Assembly (NCBI GenBank): GCA_910575585.1
Contig: CAJTGF010000035.1
Coordinates: forward strand, 1-52,604
DNA from: Clostridiaceae bacterium
GTDB lineage: Bacteria > Bacillota > Clostridia > Lachnospirales > Lachnospiraceae
Direction of reading: 5' to 3'
DNA length: 52,604 nucleotides
Position numbers and translations under genes: made by a program. A model generated the notes under the pieces. The model made no database searches, was not told the origin of the DNA, and saw nothing but the letters and a program-made list of their open reading frames with translations. The stretch's first letter is position 1. Every line of letters starts with the position of its first letter. Shown here in pieces: positions 1 through 9,069 of this stretch.

Positions 1-75
1 TAGCATGAGCCTCCGGTTTTAATTGTTTTTTGCCAACTCAATTATACCAAACCAGACGGTTTCATGCTATCTTAT
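1..75 (-). promoter_or_regulatory. Possible promoter and start of a gene leaving the window
   Basis: On the minus strand an extended -10 (TGGTATAAT; hexamer at 41-46) is followed about 25 bases later by a GGAGG-like ribosome site (11-15) and an ATG at 6-4, so a gene may start here and run off the left edge. The spacing between GGAGG and ATG is short (3 nt) and no good -35 is visible. TAGCATGA at 1-8 recurs inverted at 62-69. The call is tentative. Confidence 0.3.
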
Positions 76-84
76 TGCCAGTTT

Positions 85-377
85 TTATTGTATTTTCAAG
101 ATGCATAGGCACTTATTCAAGTGCGAAGTTTGAGTTATATAATGTTCTCTCTCCGGCAGGGGCTCGTCCTCTATAATTTTTCTAAGAAGCGTATTGATTG
201 TCACCTCCAGTTTGTTGATATTCTTTACTCCAAAAATGATACTGGAATGTCCCTGACCATCGAAGTCAATCAGGGCTGTCCGTTTTCCTTTTTTGCCAGG
301 AGATATGCCAGCGTAGTGGCCGAAGCCGACTTTCCGACACCCCCTTTCTCATTGAGTAATCCCACGATTTTTGCCAT
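85..377 (-). pseudogene. parA: ParA/Soj-type partition ATPase fragment, frameshifted and truncated
   Basis: The start at 377 (MAKIVGLLNEKGGVGKS...) has a good ribosome site (AAAGGAGA). It shows the deviant Walker A of ParA-type ATPases (EKGGVGKSASATTLAYLLA). The frame fails after about 35 codons. A one-base shift near 280-295, in an A/G-rich run, restores a second ParA block (TALIDFDGQGHSSIIFGV), which carries the Walker A' Asp region. That frame stops at 85, giving about 97 codons against the usual 250 or more, so the gene is broken twice: by the shift and by C-terminal loss. It is probably a relic of a plasmid or integrative element. A sequencing error could explain the shift but not the missing C-terminal half. 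Confidence 0.8.
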
Positions 378-394
378 TGAATTTCTCCTTTCTT

Positions 395-520
395 TGGTGT
401 ATAATAGGACTAAATCGGTTGTCCATGCATTGTTTTTTCCTATTTTTTCCGGGCAAGAAAAATAGGACTTAACGTCTGCATATCTGCCGTAATCGCCAGA
501 TACAAACCGATTTAGTCCCA
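395..520 (-). promoter_or_regulatory. parA remnant promoter region with GGACTAAATC operator-like repeats
   Basis: AGGACTAAATCGGTT at 406-420 recurs inverted at 505-518 (AACCGATTTAGTCC), with a weaker AGGACTTAA near 467. A further AGGACTAAATC lies at 751-761. On the minus strand a TGGACA / TATACA pair with a spacer of about 16 nt can be drawn across the first copy, so the motif would lie between -35 and -10. This is the layout expected of an autoregulated partition operon; the function is inferred. Confidence 0.45.
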
Positions 521-563
521 CCTAAACACAGTATGATATTATAATTTCACATCCTTTTTCAAA

Positions 564-596
564 CATCTTTTGACAAAATTTTTTTGTCAGAAGATG
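564..596. repeat. Perfect-looking 15-bp-arm AT-rich hairpin
   Basis: The left arm CATCTTTTGACAAAA (564-578) matches the inverted right arm (582-596) at 14 of 15 positions around a 3-nt loop. It lies in an AT-rich stretch without genes (about 520-790). No long U-run follows on either strand, so it is not a clear terminator. It could be a protein-binding dyad or an element end. Nothing else in 520-790 is recognised apart from the GGACTAAATC copy at 751. Confidence 0.5.
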
Positions 597-793
597 CCTG
601 TCGGATGTCTGCTGAAACAAATTTGGGCACTATCTTAACAAAATCTGTTTTTTCGTGTTATAATAATGCCTTTTCAAATTTTCTATGCTTTTGAATCATA
701 AAACGGGCCCGTCCTTACTCAAATAACTGTTTATTTCAGCAATTTTCTGTAGGACTAAATCAGCGAAAAACCCTTGAATTATGGGGATTTCTG

Positions 794-1219
794 CTAACCT
801 GTCATCATTATAACACTATCCCCCGAATCAATCACCGCCACCAAACACCCTTTCCCTGTCAGATAAGGAGAATAGCTGCTTCCTTCCACCTGCACATAAG
901 TAATACAGGAAGCCGTCTTTGCCAGTCCCACGGAAAAGTACAGCCGTTTCGGTTTTTCCATATACTCTACCTGGGGCAGCCGGCTTACCTCTTCAAGCTT
1001 TGACTCCGGAACCGTAAGGATGGAATACTGGTTTAACAGCTCCACCTGTTTCACCCCCATATCCTCAAGGCCCTCAAGGGGCCTGGAATGTTTCACAATG
1101 ACCTCCCAGGTGTTTTCCTCCGGGTCAAAGCCCACTGCCAGAGTCTCCGACCGCTCCAGTTCCTGGGGTGTGGCCCCAAGGGCCAGGTTCAGCACGTTTT
1201 CCATTTTCTGATTCTGCAT
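794..1219 (-). pseudogene. Subtilisin-like S8 family peptidase, truncated after the catalytic Asp
   Basis: The start is chosen at 1219 (MQNQKMENVLNLALG). The protein has the N-terminal prodomain-like region typical of clostridial S8 peptidases (ATPQELERSETLAVGFDPEE... then RLPQVEYMEKPKRLYF). It then reaches the first catalytic motif, VAVIDSG, whose Asp is the first member of the Asp-His-Ser triad. Homology ends at that point: a short unrelated tail (DSVIMMTG) leads to a stop at 794. The His and Ser blocks are absent, so no active protease can be made. The break near 820 marks a junction with the AT-rich parA-fragment DNA to the left. It was presumably intact before an insertion or deletion. 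Confidence 0.8.
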
Positions 1220-1301
1220 AAAATCTCTCACCGTTTTCTCTGTTTCAAAATCTGTACAGTGTATTATGGTTTGTCTGTCCCATATGTGCCTTTTGAGAGC
1301 A

Positions 1302-1333
1302 TAATAAAACGCCCCGCAGCAAGCTGCAGGGCG
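1302..1333 (-). terminator. Rho-independent terminator of the GH1 gene
   Basis: On the minus strand the stem CGCCCTGCAG / CTGCGGGGCG (10-bp arms, loop CTTG) is followed by TTTTATT. It sits 20 bp past the stop of the beta-glucosidase gene. Confidence 0.85.
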
Positions 1334-1352
1334 CAAAGTACAGGGATTAACA

Positions 1353-2798
<1,446 letters not shown>

Positions 2799-3050
2799 CT
2801 ATGCCTCCCTGCCGTCTTGGACTGTCTGTCTTCAACCGCCAGGTCACAAACAACACGCCCATTCATGCGCTTCCTTATTATACCATATCTCTGCCTCAAA
2901 TTATATCTTTTGCAAAAGAAAACTTAGAGAGAAATTTTTCAACATTTTTTCAGCAAAAGCAATAAAAATATTGAATATTTTATAAAAAAAGTGTAAACTT
3001 AAGCCAAACACCAAACGACAAACCACACTACACGCAAAAGGAGAGCCCAC

Positions 3051-4397
3051 ATGGATTTGAACAGCTACATAGCAGCCGAACAGAAGCAATCCCTGTCTGC
3101 CAATCAAGTGCAGGCTTTACATATCCTGGCACTGACCAACCAGGAACTGGAAGATTTTATGGTAAACGAATATCTGGAGAATCCAATGTTGGAAAACGCG
3201 GAGCGCAAAGAAAACGAGATCATGACAAGCATAGAAAAATTTTCCGACACCGACGCCCAGACTGCCTACGCGGACCAGCATCCCGGCAATCCCGACGAGG
3301 ACGAGCCCTACCGGCGGGAATTGTCCGCCAAAAAGGGAAGCCTGCTAAAAGAAAACCTGCTGGGGCAGCTAAATTGGAACGACTACTCCAAACGCCAGTG
3401 GAAGATCATGAGTTATCTTGTGGACTGCCTGGACGAAAAAGGCTTTTTTACCCAGGATCTGGGGGAACTGGCAGAGACCTCCGGCTATGGGGAAGAAGAG
3501 CTTAGACAGTGCCTGACTGTTCTGCGGGAATTAGAGCCTGTGGGCATCTTCTCGCCCAACCTGGCGGAATGTTTGATAAAGCAGCTGGAGGAGCGGGCCG
3601 TTGAGGACGAAACCCTGTTCCTGCTTTTAAGAGAACACCTGGCAGACCTGGTAAGCGGCCAGATCGGAACCATATCCCGAAGCCTTGGCATATCCACCAT
3701 CCAGGTGAAAGAATATATCCATCTTATCGGAAGCCTGAACCCCCGCCCTCTTATGGATATTGACCGGTCAGAGGCCGCTTACGTGGTTCCCGATATCCTG
3801 GTGTCCCGGCCGGGAGGGAGATGGACCGTGGAGATCAATGACCAGTGGATCGGCGAATACAAGTACAGCGACTACTACATCCGCATGATGGAGGAATCCA
3901 CAGACCCGGAGTTGACCGCGTATTTTAAAGAGCGGCTGGAACGGGCAAGATTTGTCATCAACTGCGTAGAGCAGAGAAGAAAAACCATTATCCGCATTGT
4001 GGAGGCCATCGTAAAAAGGCAGGAAGATTACTTTCAGCTAAAAGGCCCTCTGACCCCCATGAGTTTAGAAGATATCGGGGCGGATCTGGGGATCCACGCC
4101 TCCACCATAAGCCGGGCTATTAAGGGAAAATATGTGCAGTATAAAAAGACGGAACCGCTGAAAGCCTTGTTTACCACAGCCGTGGCGAAAAGCGGGGGAC
4201 AGGACGGGGTGTCGCCGGAACACATCAAAGAAAAAATCCGCTCCATCATCGCCTGTGAAGGCAAAAAACCTTTCAGCGACCAGAAGCTGGCAGAGAAATT
4301 GGCTGATGAGGGAATTGCCATATCCAGAAGAGCGGTGGCAAAATACCGCATCCAGATGAATATCCCCGACTCCAGGCAGAGAGCATTGCTTCTATAA
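3051..4397 (+). CDS. rpoN: RNA polymerase sigma-54 factor
   Basis: This 448-residue sigma-54 (SigL in clostridia) directs RNA polymerase to -24/-12 promoters and needs an AAA+ activator to open them. The N-terminal activator-interacting region is seen as [16 protein letters not shown] followed by [10 protein letters not shown]. The core-binding region follows, with the helix-turn-helix near residue 345 ([20 protein letters not shown]). The RpoN box is [12 protein letters not shown] near the C-terminus, slightly diverged from the usual ARRTVAKYRE. An AAAGGAGAG site precedes the start. The gene lies next to an activator and a sigma-54-promoted operon. Confidence 0.97.
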   Translation: MDLNSYIAAEQKQSLSANQVQALHILALTNQELEDFMVNEYLENPMLENAERKENEIMTSIEKFSDTDAQTAYADQHPGNPDEDEPYRRELSAKKGSLLKENLLGQLNWNDYSKRQWKIMSYLVDCLDEKGFFTQDLGELAETSGYGEEELRQCLTVLRELEPVGIFSPNLAECLIKQLEERAVEDETLFLLLREHLADLVSGQIGTISRSLGISTIQVKEYIHLIGSLNPRPLMDIDRSEAAYVVPDILVSRPGGRWTVEINDQWIGEYKYSDYYIRMMEESTDPELTAYFKERLERARFVINCVEQRRKTIIRIVEAIVKRQEDYFQLKGPLTPMSLEDIGADLGIHASTISRAIKGKYVQYKKTEPLKALFTTAVAKSGGQDGVSPEHIKEKIRSIIACEGKKPFSDQKLAEKLADEGIAISRRAVAKYRIQMNIPDSRQRALLL

Positions 4398-4413
4398 AAA
4401 TAGTTACCGAAAT

Positions 4414-4463
4414 AAAACAGCTCCCAGGAACACCCAATCCGTGTCCCCGGAGCTGTTTTTGGA
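4414..4463 (+). terminator. Terminator downstream of rpoN
   Basis: A long hairpin has arms AAAACAGCTCC (4414-4424) and GGAGCTGTTTT (4449-4459), extended inward by CAGGAACAC / GTGTCCCC, and a 3' T-run. A T-rich run also follows on the minus strand, so it may work both ways. The desulfidase remnant ends inside its right arm. Confidence 0.85.
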
Positions 4464-5115
4464 TGGCAGACGCGATCCCGATGCCCACAGTATGGTCCAG
4501 CCCATAATCCGCAAGCTTTCCGTTCATCTCCACGCCCTCGGTCATGTAGGCCAGCTCCTCCTCACTGCACTGGTCAACAACTTCCTTGATCTGGGCCACG
4601 GTCATTTCCATCAGTTTCTGATGGATCTCGTCATTGGAGCTGACCGCGTATTCTTTCTGAAGAAGGACTTCATGATTTCTCTTGGTCAAAATAATGTTGG
4701 CGTGAGTATTCCGTATCTCGCTGATGCCGATGCCTGCAGTGGTGATGATCTCTGCCCTGGCGTAAAGCTGCGTCTCGCTGTGGTTGATCATCACAACCAC
4801 ATGGCGGGCCTCCGCCAGCTCAATGGCCTTTTGAGAGATCGTCTCGTCAATATCCTCCAAAAGCTGCAGGCTCTTGTGGGGATTGCCCAGGCAGGCCCCC
4901 AGGGCTGCGGCGTATTTCAGGCCAACGCGGTCAAAACCGGGGATCCCCACGCTCATGCCGTTTTTATAAATGCCGGGATTCACCTCTACTTTCACGGACA
5001 CAATATCTCCTCCTATGGCATGGTAGGCATCCGCAGCGGCAAGGGCAACGCACACAGGCTCTGTACAGCCAAGGGCCGGGACTACCTCCTGGCGGAGTAA
5101 CGATAATATGAGGAC
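4459..5115 (-). pseudogene. L-cysteine desulfidase (CyuA/YhaM, UPF0597) remnant, cut at both ends
   Basis: The family converts L-cysteine to pyruvate, ammonia and sulfide with an Fe-S cluster. The reading frame on this strand matches the N-terminal half: [24 protein letters not shown] (with the conserved GCTEP), [17 protein letters not shown] and [16 protein letters not shown], up to [15 protein letters not shown]. The match stops there, at about 215 of some 430 residues, exactly in the rpoN terminator. At the other end no start codon or ribosome site remains: family homology begins about 8 residues before the GCTEP block, where the oppositely oriented activator gene begins. The frame stays open beyond both ends only by chance. 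It is a relic, not a working enzyme, and its position suggests an ancestral cysteine-catabolic gene next to its sigma-54 regulator. Confidence 0.8.
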
Positions 5116-5121
5116 GTCCAC

Positions 5122-6753
5122 ATGGCCGTAACCCCAGACGAGATGCGCTATGTACCCGCAGAGATCGAGACCATCATCAATCTGGGGCAGCGCTCCTGCA
5201 CCTCCGGCATGATGATTGAGATCGCCCTGCGCCTGGACCTGGCATATCTTCTGGAAACCGCCCCTTTTCAGGAGTATTTTCGGGCCATAGCCACCAATAA
5301 CTACAGCTTTGACCAGATGTTCGCCAAATCCATCCGTCTGGAAAGCCAGTTCCACATCCTTATGGAGATCCTGGAGGAAGGGGTTATCGGCGTAAACGAG
5401 CTGGGAGAGATTTTCGCCTGCAGCCATCACGCGGAGGAGATCACAAGAGTAAGCGGCTCCCTGGTCATGGGAAAACGGGGAGAACAGGTGTTCCCCTATA
5501 TCGGATTTTCCAAATGCCTGCGGGGAAAAAGCCGGGTGAAAGCCCAGGTCAAAAAGATAAACGGCATCAATGTCAGCGTGGAGGTGGTGCCTGTACTGCG
5601 CCAGGACGCCTGCGTCGGGGCATTTGCTATTTTACAGAGATTTAATGATGTGGAAATGCGCCAGGGGGAATTGAGAAAGCAGCTGCTGCACAAAGGCCAT
5701 TACGCCAAGTACGGCTTTACGGATATCATCGGTGACTCCCAGGCCATTGTCCGGGCAAAAGATATCCTAAAGCGGATGGCCGCAAGCGAAAGCCCGGTGC
5801 TGCTTATCGGTGAGACCGGAACGGGAAAAGAGCTGTTTGCCCACGCCCTGCACCAGGCTTCCCGGCGGAAAAAGGAGCCTTTCGTGGCCATCAATGTGGC
5901 AGCATTTCCGGAAAATCATCTGGAAAGCGAACTGTTCGGCTATGAGGACGGCGCTTTTACCGGGGCCAAAAAGGGCGGCAGGCCGGGCCTTCTGGAATTT
6001 GCCCACAAAGGGACCTTGTTTTTGGACGAGGTGGAGGGCATGAGCCCCATGCTCCAGGTAAAGCTTCTTCGGGTACTGCAGGAGCGGGAGATCATGCGGG
6101 TGGGAGGCAGCCATATCATCAGCATTGACGTGCGCATTGTGGCCGCCACCAATGAGTCCCTGGAACAGAAAGTGGAGGAGGGAAGTTTCCGCCGGGATCT
6201 GTATTACCGCCTTAACACCCTTCCCATTATGATCCCTCCCCTTGCGGACCGGGATCAGGACATGTTTTTACTGATCGATCATTTTAAGGAGGAACTGGGA
6301 AGCGGATTTGAATTGACGGAACCGGTGAGGACTTTTTTGAAAGAGTATCCCTGGCCCGGCAATATCCGGGAACTGCGCAATGTGGTGGAATATTTTATTT
6401 ACACCGGCCATGCCCGGATCACCATGGAGGACCTGCCGCCTACGGTATTAAAGTCCGGCCAGTTTAAGCTCCGCCCGGTCATGGCCGCCAAAGGTTCCCC
6501 AAAAGAGGACTCCTATTCGGACACCTTCTGGTTTGTTCTGGAACAGCTTTATGAGGCTTCCCAGGAGGGAATCTATCTTGGACGGGAAAAGCTGCTGACA
6601 AAGGCTAAGGAGCGCTATCTTCCCATGTCCCAGCAGGAAGTAAGAAATATTCTGGCAGATATGGCAGAAAAAGGCTTTGCAAAAGTCAGCCGGGGGCGGG
6701 GCGGCAGCCGGCTGACTCTGCAGGGCAGACAGCTGTGGGAGAACCACAGCTGA
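5122..6753 (+). CDS. Sigma-54-dependent transcriptional activator with PAS domain, possibly N-terminally shortened
   Basis: This 543-residue bacterial enhancer-binding protein has an N-terminal segment of unknown type (1-70) and a PAS-like sensor (about 74-180). The AAA+ domain carries Walker A GETGTGKE (230-237), GAFTGA (277-282), which contacts sigma-54, and Walker [10 protein letters not shown] winged-helix-like C-terminus replaces the usual Fis helix. In-frame stops lie at 5098 and 5104, so ATG 5122 (with GAGGA upstream) is the first usable start. The protein opens abruptly in what reads like domain interior, and the start abuts the broken desulfidase, so an upstream sensory domain may be missing. 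In Clostridioides difficile a sigma-54 activator (CdsR) controls cysteine desulfidase. By analogy this may be a cysteine-responsive regulator of the operon at 9070; that role is inferred. Confidence 0.9.
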   Translation: MAVTPDEMRYVPAEIETIINLGQRSCTSGMMIEIALRLDLAYLLETAPFQEYFRAIATNNYSFDQMFAKSIRLESQFHILMEILEEGVIGVNELGEIFACSHHAEEITRVSGSLVMGKRGEQVFPYIGFSKCLRGKSRVKAQVKKINGINVSVEVVPVLRQDACVGAFAILQRFNDVEMRQGELRKQLLHKGHYAKYGFTDIIGDSQAIVRAKDILKRMAASESPVLLIGETGTGKELFAHALHQASRRKKEPFVAINVAAFPENHLESELFGYEDGAFTGAKKGGRPGLLEFAHKGTLFLDEVEGMSPMLQVKLLRVLQEREIMRVGGSHIISIDVRIVAATNESLEQKVEEGSFRRDLYYRLNTLPIMIPPLADRDQDMFLLIDHFKEELGSGFELTEPVRTFLKEYPWPGNIRELRNVVEYFIYTGHARITMEDLPPTVLKSGQFKLRPVMAAKGSPKEDSYSDTFWFVLEQLYEASQEGIYLGREKLLTKAKERYLPMSQQEVRNILADMAEKGFAKVSRGRGGSRLTLQGRQLWENHS

Positions 6754-6768
6754 CAAAAGATCATCGAC

Positions 6769-8475
6769 CTACTTAAAATTATACTCCGTTACCACAGGCG
6801 TCCGTTCCTGTGTCTTATCGTTAAAGTACTCATAGAGGCTGACTCCCAGGAAGGAACCGGAAACATTCCACACGTTTTTATATCCATGGTCCTGGAGACA
6901 GCATACCGCGTTGTAGCTGCGCTGTCCGGTGCGGCAGTGGACATAGACCGGAACGTCTTTTGGGATCTCCTGGATCCTCTGGCGAAGCTGGCTTAAGGGG
7001 ATGTTGCGGGCTCCCTTTAAATGGCCTGCTTTAAATTCCTGCTCTTCCCTCACGTCCACAATGTAAGCCTCTGACTCCACCAGCTGCCGCACAGCCGTCA
7101 CCGGCGCCTGGCGGTAGCAGCCGTTCAGCAGATTTAATCCCACAAGGGCCGCCTGGTTCACAACGTCTCTTGCCGTTCCAAAGACCGGAGAATAGCACAG
7201 CTCCAGATCTTTTAAGTCTTCCAGGGTCCCTCCCATGGCGATCATGGCCGCGATCACGTCTATCCGTTTATCCGTATTGCCCTTTCCGATGGCCTGGGCT
7301 CCAAGGATGCGGCCTGTGGGAACCTCAAATACCAACTTAAAGTTCATGTAATGGCTGTCTGGCATCAGTCCTACCTTGTCAGGGGATATGACATAGGAAA
7401 AATCGCAGGAAATCCCCGCCCCTTTTGCCGTCTTCTCGTTAATCCCCGTACATGCCGCGTTCTGCCCGAAGATCCGGATGCAGGAGGACCCCAAAAAGCC
7501 GCGGTTTCTGTCAGATCCTCCGTAGATATGGTCTGCCGCCGCCCTGGCCTGTCTCTGGGCGGGACCGGCAAGGGCCAGACGCCCCGGACGGCCAAGGATC
7601 CGGTTAAAGCTTTCCACCGCGTCTCCCACTGCGTAGATGTCAGGGTCCGTGGTCTGATGGTTTTTATTTACCAGGATCCCGCCGGTCTCCCCGATCCCAA
7701 GGCCGGCTGCCTTAGCAAGCCCGGTCTCAGGAGCCACGCCGATGGCCATGACCACCACCTCTGCCTCAATCGTCTCGGTCTCTTCCTGTCGTTTGATCAC
7801 GATAACATCCTCTTTGATCTCCGACAATACGCTTGACAGATATAAATTTACACCGCAGTCCATCATTTCCTTATGAAGGATCTGGACCATATCATAGTCA
7901 AAGGGCATCATGATCTGGCTGCTGCCCTCTACCAGGGCTACGGAAAGACCTGCGGATTTTAAGTTTTCCGCCGTCTCCACACCGATAAATCCCCCGCCTA
8001 CTACGGCGGCCTTTGTTATGCCGTTTAAGTCTATATACTGTTTCAGGGCTTTTATGTCCGTCACATTCCGCACGGAAAATACATGTTTTTTGTCAATTCC
8101 GGTTATACTTTTTGGCATAATGGGATTGGCGCCCGGAGCCAGGATCAGTTTGTCGTAGGATTCCTCATAGGTGTCCCCGGACTGCCGATCCCGAACTTCC
8201 ACTTTTTTCTCCTTCGGATAAATGGCTGTCACTTCGCTTTGTACTCTTGCTTCGATATCATACTGTTTGGCGAACCGCTCAGGGGTCATAAGTACCAGGG
8301 AATCGCTGTTTTCCACGGTTCCGCTTAAGTGGTAGGGAAGACAGCAGTTGGAAAATGATACGTGCTGCCCCCGCTCAAACATGATAATCTTTGAATGGGC
8401 GTCCAGACGTCTGACGCGGGCCGCAGCGGAAGCCCCTCCTGCTACGCCGCCTACAATGAGAATTTTACGGTTCAT
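6769..8475 (-). CDS. CoA-disulfide/persulfide reductase with C-terminal rhodanese domain (CoADR-RHD)
   Basis: The start is set at 8475 (MNRKILIVGG), 9 nt after AAGGAGG, giving 568 residues, normal for the fused family. These FAD enzymes use NAD(P)H to reduce CoA disulfide, CoA persulfide or polysulfide. Seen: FAD-binding GGVAGGASAAAR at the N-terminus; the redox motif SFSNCCLPYHLSG with Cys44 in the catalytic place and an extra Cys45 where the family usually has Gly; NAD-binding VVGGGFIGVETAENL; and FAD-binding YAVGDA. The C-terminal rhodanese domain ends with the active loop VHCRTGQRSY (Cys514). It ends 15 bp from the convergent activator gene. It fits a sulfur-handling island: the rhodanese half would pass sulfane sulfur to the reductase half. 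Confidence 0.92.
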   Translation of the reverse strand: MNRKILIVGGVAGGASAAARVRRLDAHSKIIMFERGQHVSFSNCCLPYHLSGTVENSDSLVLMTPERFAKQYDIEARVQSEVTAIYPKEKKVEVRDRQSGDTYEESYDKLILAPGANPIMPKSITGIDKKHVFSVRNVTDIKALKQYIDLNGITKAAVVGGGFIGVETAENLKSAGLSVALVEGSSQIMMPFDYDMVQILHKEMMDCGVNLYLSSVLSEIKEDVIVIKRQEETETIEAEVVVMAIGVAPETGLAKAAGLGIGETGGILVNKNHQTTDPDIYAVGDAVESFNRILGRPGRLALAGPAQRQARAAADHIYGGSDRNRGFLGSSCIRIFGQNAACTGINEKTAKGAGISCDFSYVISPDKVGLMPDSHYMNFKLVFEVPTGRILGAQAIGKGNTDKRIDVIAAMIAMGGTLEDLKDLELCYSPVFGTARDVVNQAALVGLNLLNGCYRQAPVTAVRQLVESEAYIVDVREEQEFKAGHLKGARNIPLSQLRQRIQEIPKDVPVYVHCRTGQRSYNAVCCLQDHGYKNVWNVSGSFLGVSLYEYFNDKTQERTPVVTEYNFK

Positions 8476-8501
8476 GGTCATATCCTCCTTTTTAAGTGGG
8501 G

Positions 8502-8580
8502 GATTGCGAATACGATCCGGCCCTGCTGCCGCAGGACGCTTAAATGATGTTCTTTCCGGCAAGTTATGCGTTTCGCAATC
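8502..8580. repeat. Inverted repeat in the CoADR leader, similar to the IS end at 30.1 kb
   Basis: GATTGCGAA (8502-8510) and TTCGCAATC (8572-8580) are perfect inverted copies flanking a structured GC-rich stretch with CCTGC / GCAGG and CCGG / CCGG pairs. The right edge, GTTTCGCAATCACCTG, closely matches the right terminus of the insertion sequence near 30.1 kb (GTTTCGCAATTACCTA). It may be a remnant of such an element or simply a leader hairpin of the reductase gene. Confidence 0.45.
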
Positions 8581-8787
8581 ACCTGTATTTATATATCTAT
8601 TCTATTATACAGCAAAAAACATGCCAGTACACCTAATGTATATTGAAAAATCCATTGCCATCATCTTTACGCTCTATTTTGCATATGATAAATTTTTCAG
8701 ATGTAAGGCGGCTGAACGAGGCCCAGCCCCAGAATGTAAAAACAGGCTATGACCGTCTCCGCCTTATGGCCTCTCTTTCTCCACAAT

Positions 8788-8816
8788 TGGTTAAATATGT
8801 GTATCAAATGGTTAAA
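8788..8816 (+). promoter_or_regulatory. Candidate enhancer-binding sites for the sigma-54 activator
   Basis: TGGTTAAA occurs at 8788-8795 and again at 8809-8816, 21 bp apart (two helical turns), about 150 bp upstream of the perfect -24/-12 promoter. This spacing is typical of upstream activator sites for enhancer-binding proteins. Binding by the regulator at 5122 is inferred. Confidence 0.45.
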
Positions 8817-8886
8817 ACATTCCCATTTTCCCTTCCATTTTCCTCCCCGCACCGCCAGCTTCCCCTTTCCTGCCCCTCACCCCAGC

Positions 8887-8935
8887 CCGGCTTTTGCTCA
8901 TATAATAAGGAAGCCACACAGAAAAATAAACTTTT
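8887..8935 (+). repeat. Degenerate tandem copy of the sigma-54 promoter block
   Basis: This block (CCGGCTTTTGCTCATATAATAAGG, then a CCACACAG/AAACT tail) matches the block at 8961-9003 (ACGGCTTTTGCTCATTTATAAGG, then CCACAAAACAAACT). The -12 half TTGCT is kept, but the -24 half is CAGCCC rather than TGGCAC, so this copy is probably inactive. The stretch 8581-8786 between the CoADR leader and the operon shows nothing else recognised. Confidence 0.6.
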
Positions 8936-8955
8936 TCCCCGCCACTCCCATCTTT

Positions 8956-8971
8956 TGGCACGGCTTTTGCT
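8956..8971 (+). promoter_or_regulatory. Sigma-54 (-24/-12) promoter of the C-S lyase operon
   Basis: TGGCAC, then 5 bases, then TTGCT is an exact match to the sigma-54 consensus with correct GG-to-GC spacing (8957 to 8969). Transcription would start near 8982, about 88 bp before the lyase start codon. rpoN and an activator gene lie just upstream. Confidence 0.9.
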
Positions 8972-9069
8972 CATTTATAAGGCATAACCACAAAACAAAC
9001 TGGCCGGCAGTGATCTTTGTGAACAAAATCATTAATATTACGAATACAACGAGAGGAGTCGGAAAAACT

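Noticed and set aside
4441-5100. A 219-codon plus-strand frame opposite the desulfidase relic
   Set aside because: The minus strand gives an unmistakable UPF0597 match, so this frame is its shadow.
8749-9069. N-terminal extension of the C-S lyase frame
   Set aside because: It would translate through the sigma-54 promoter and has no ribosome site; ATG 9070 has AGAGGAG.
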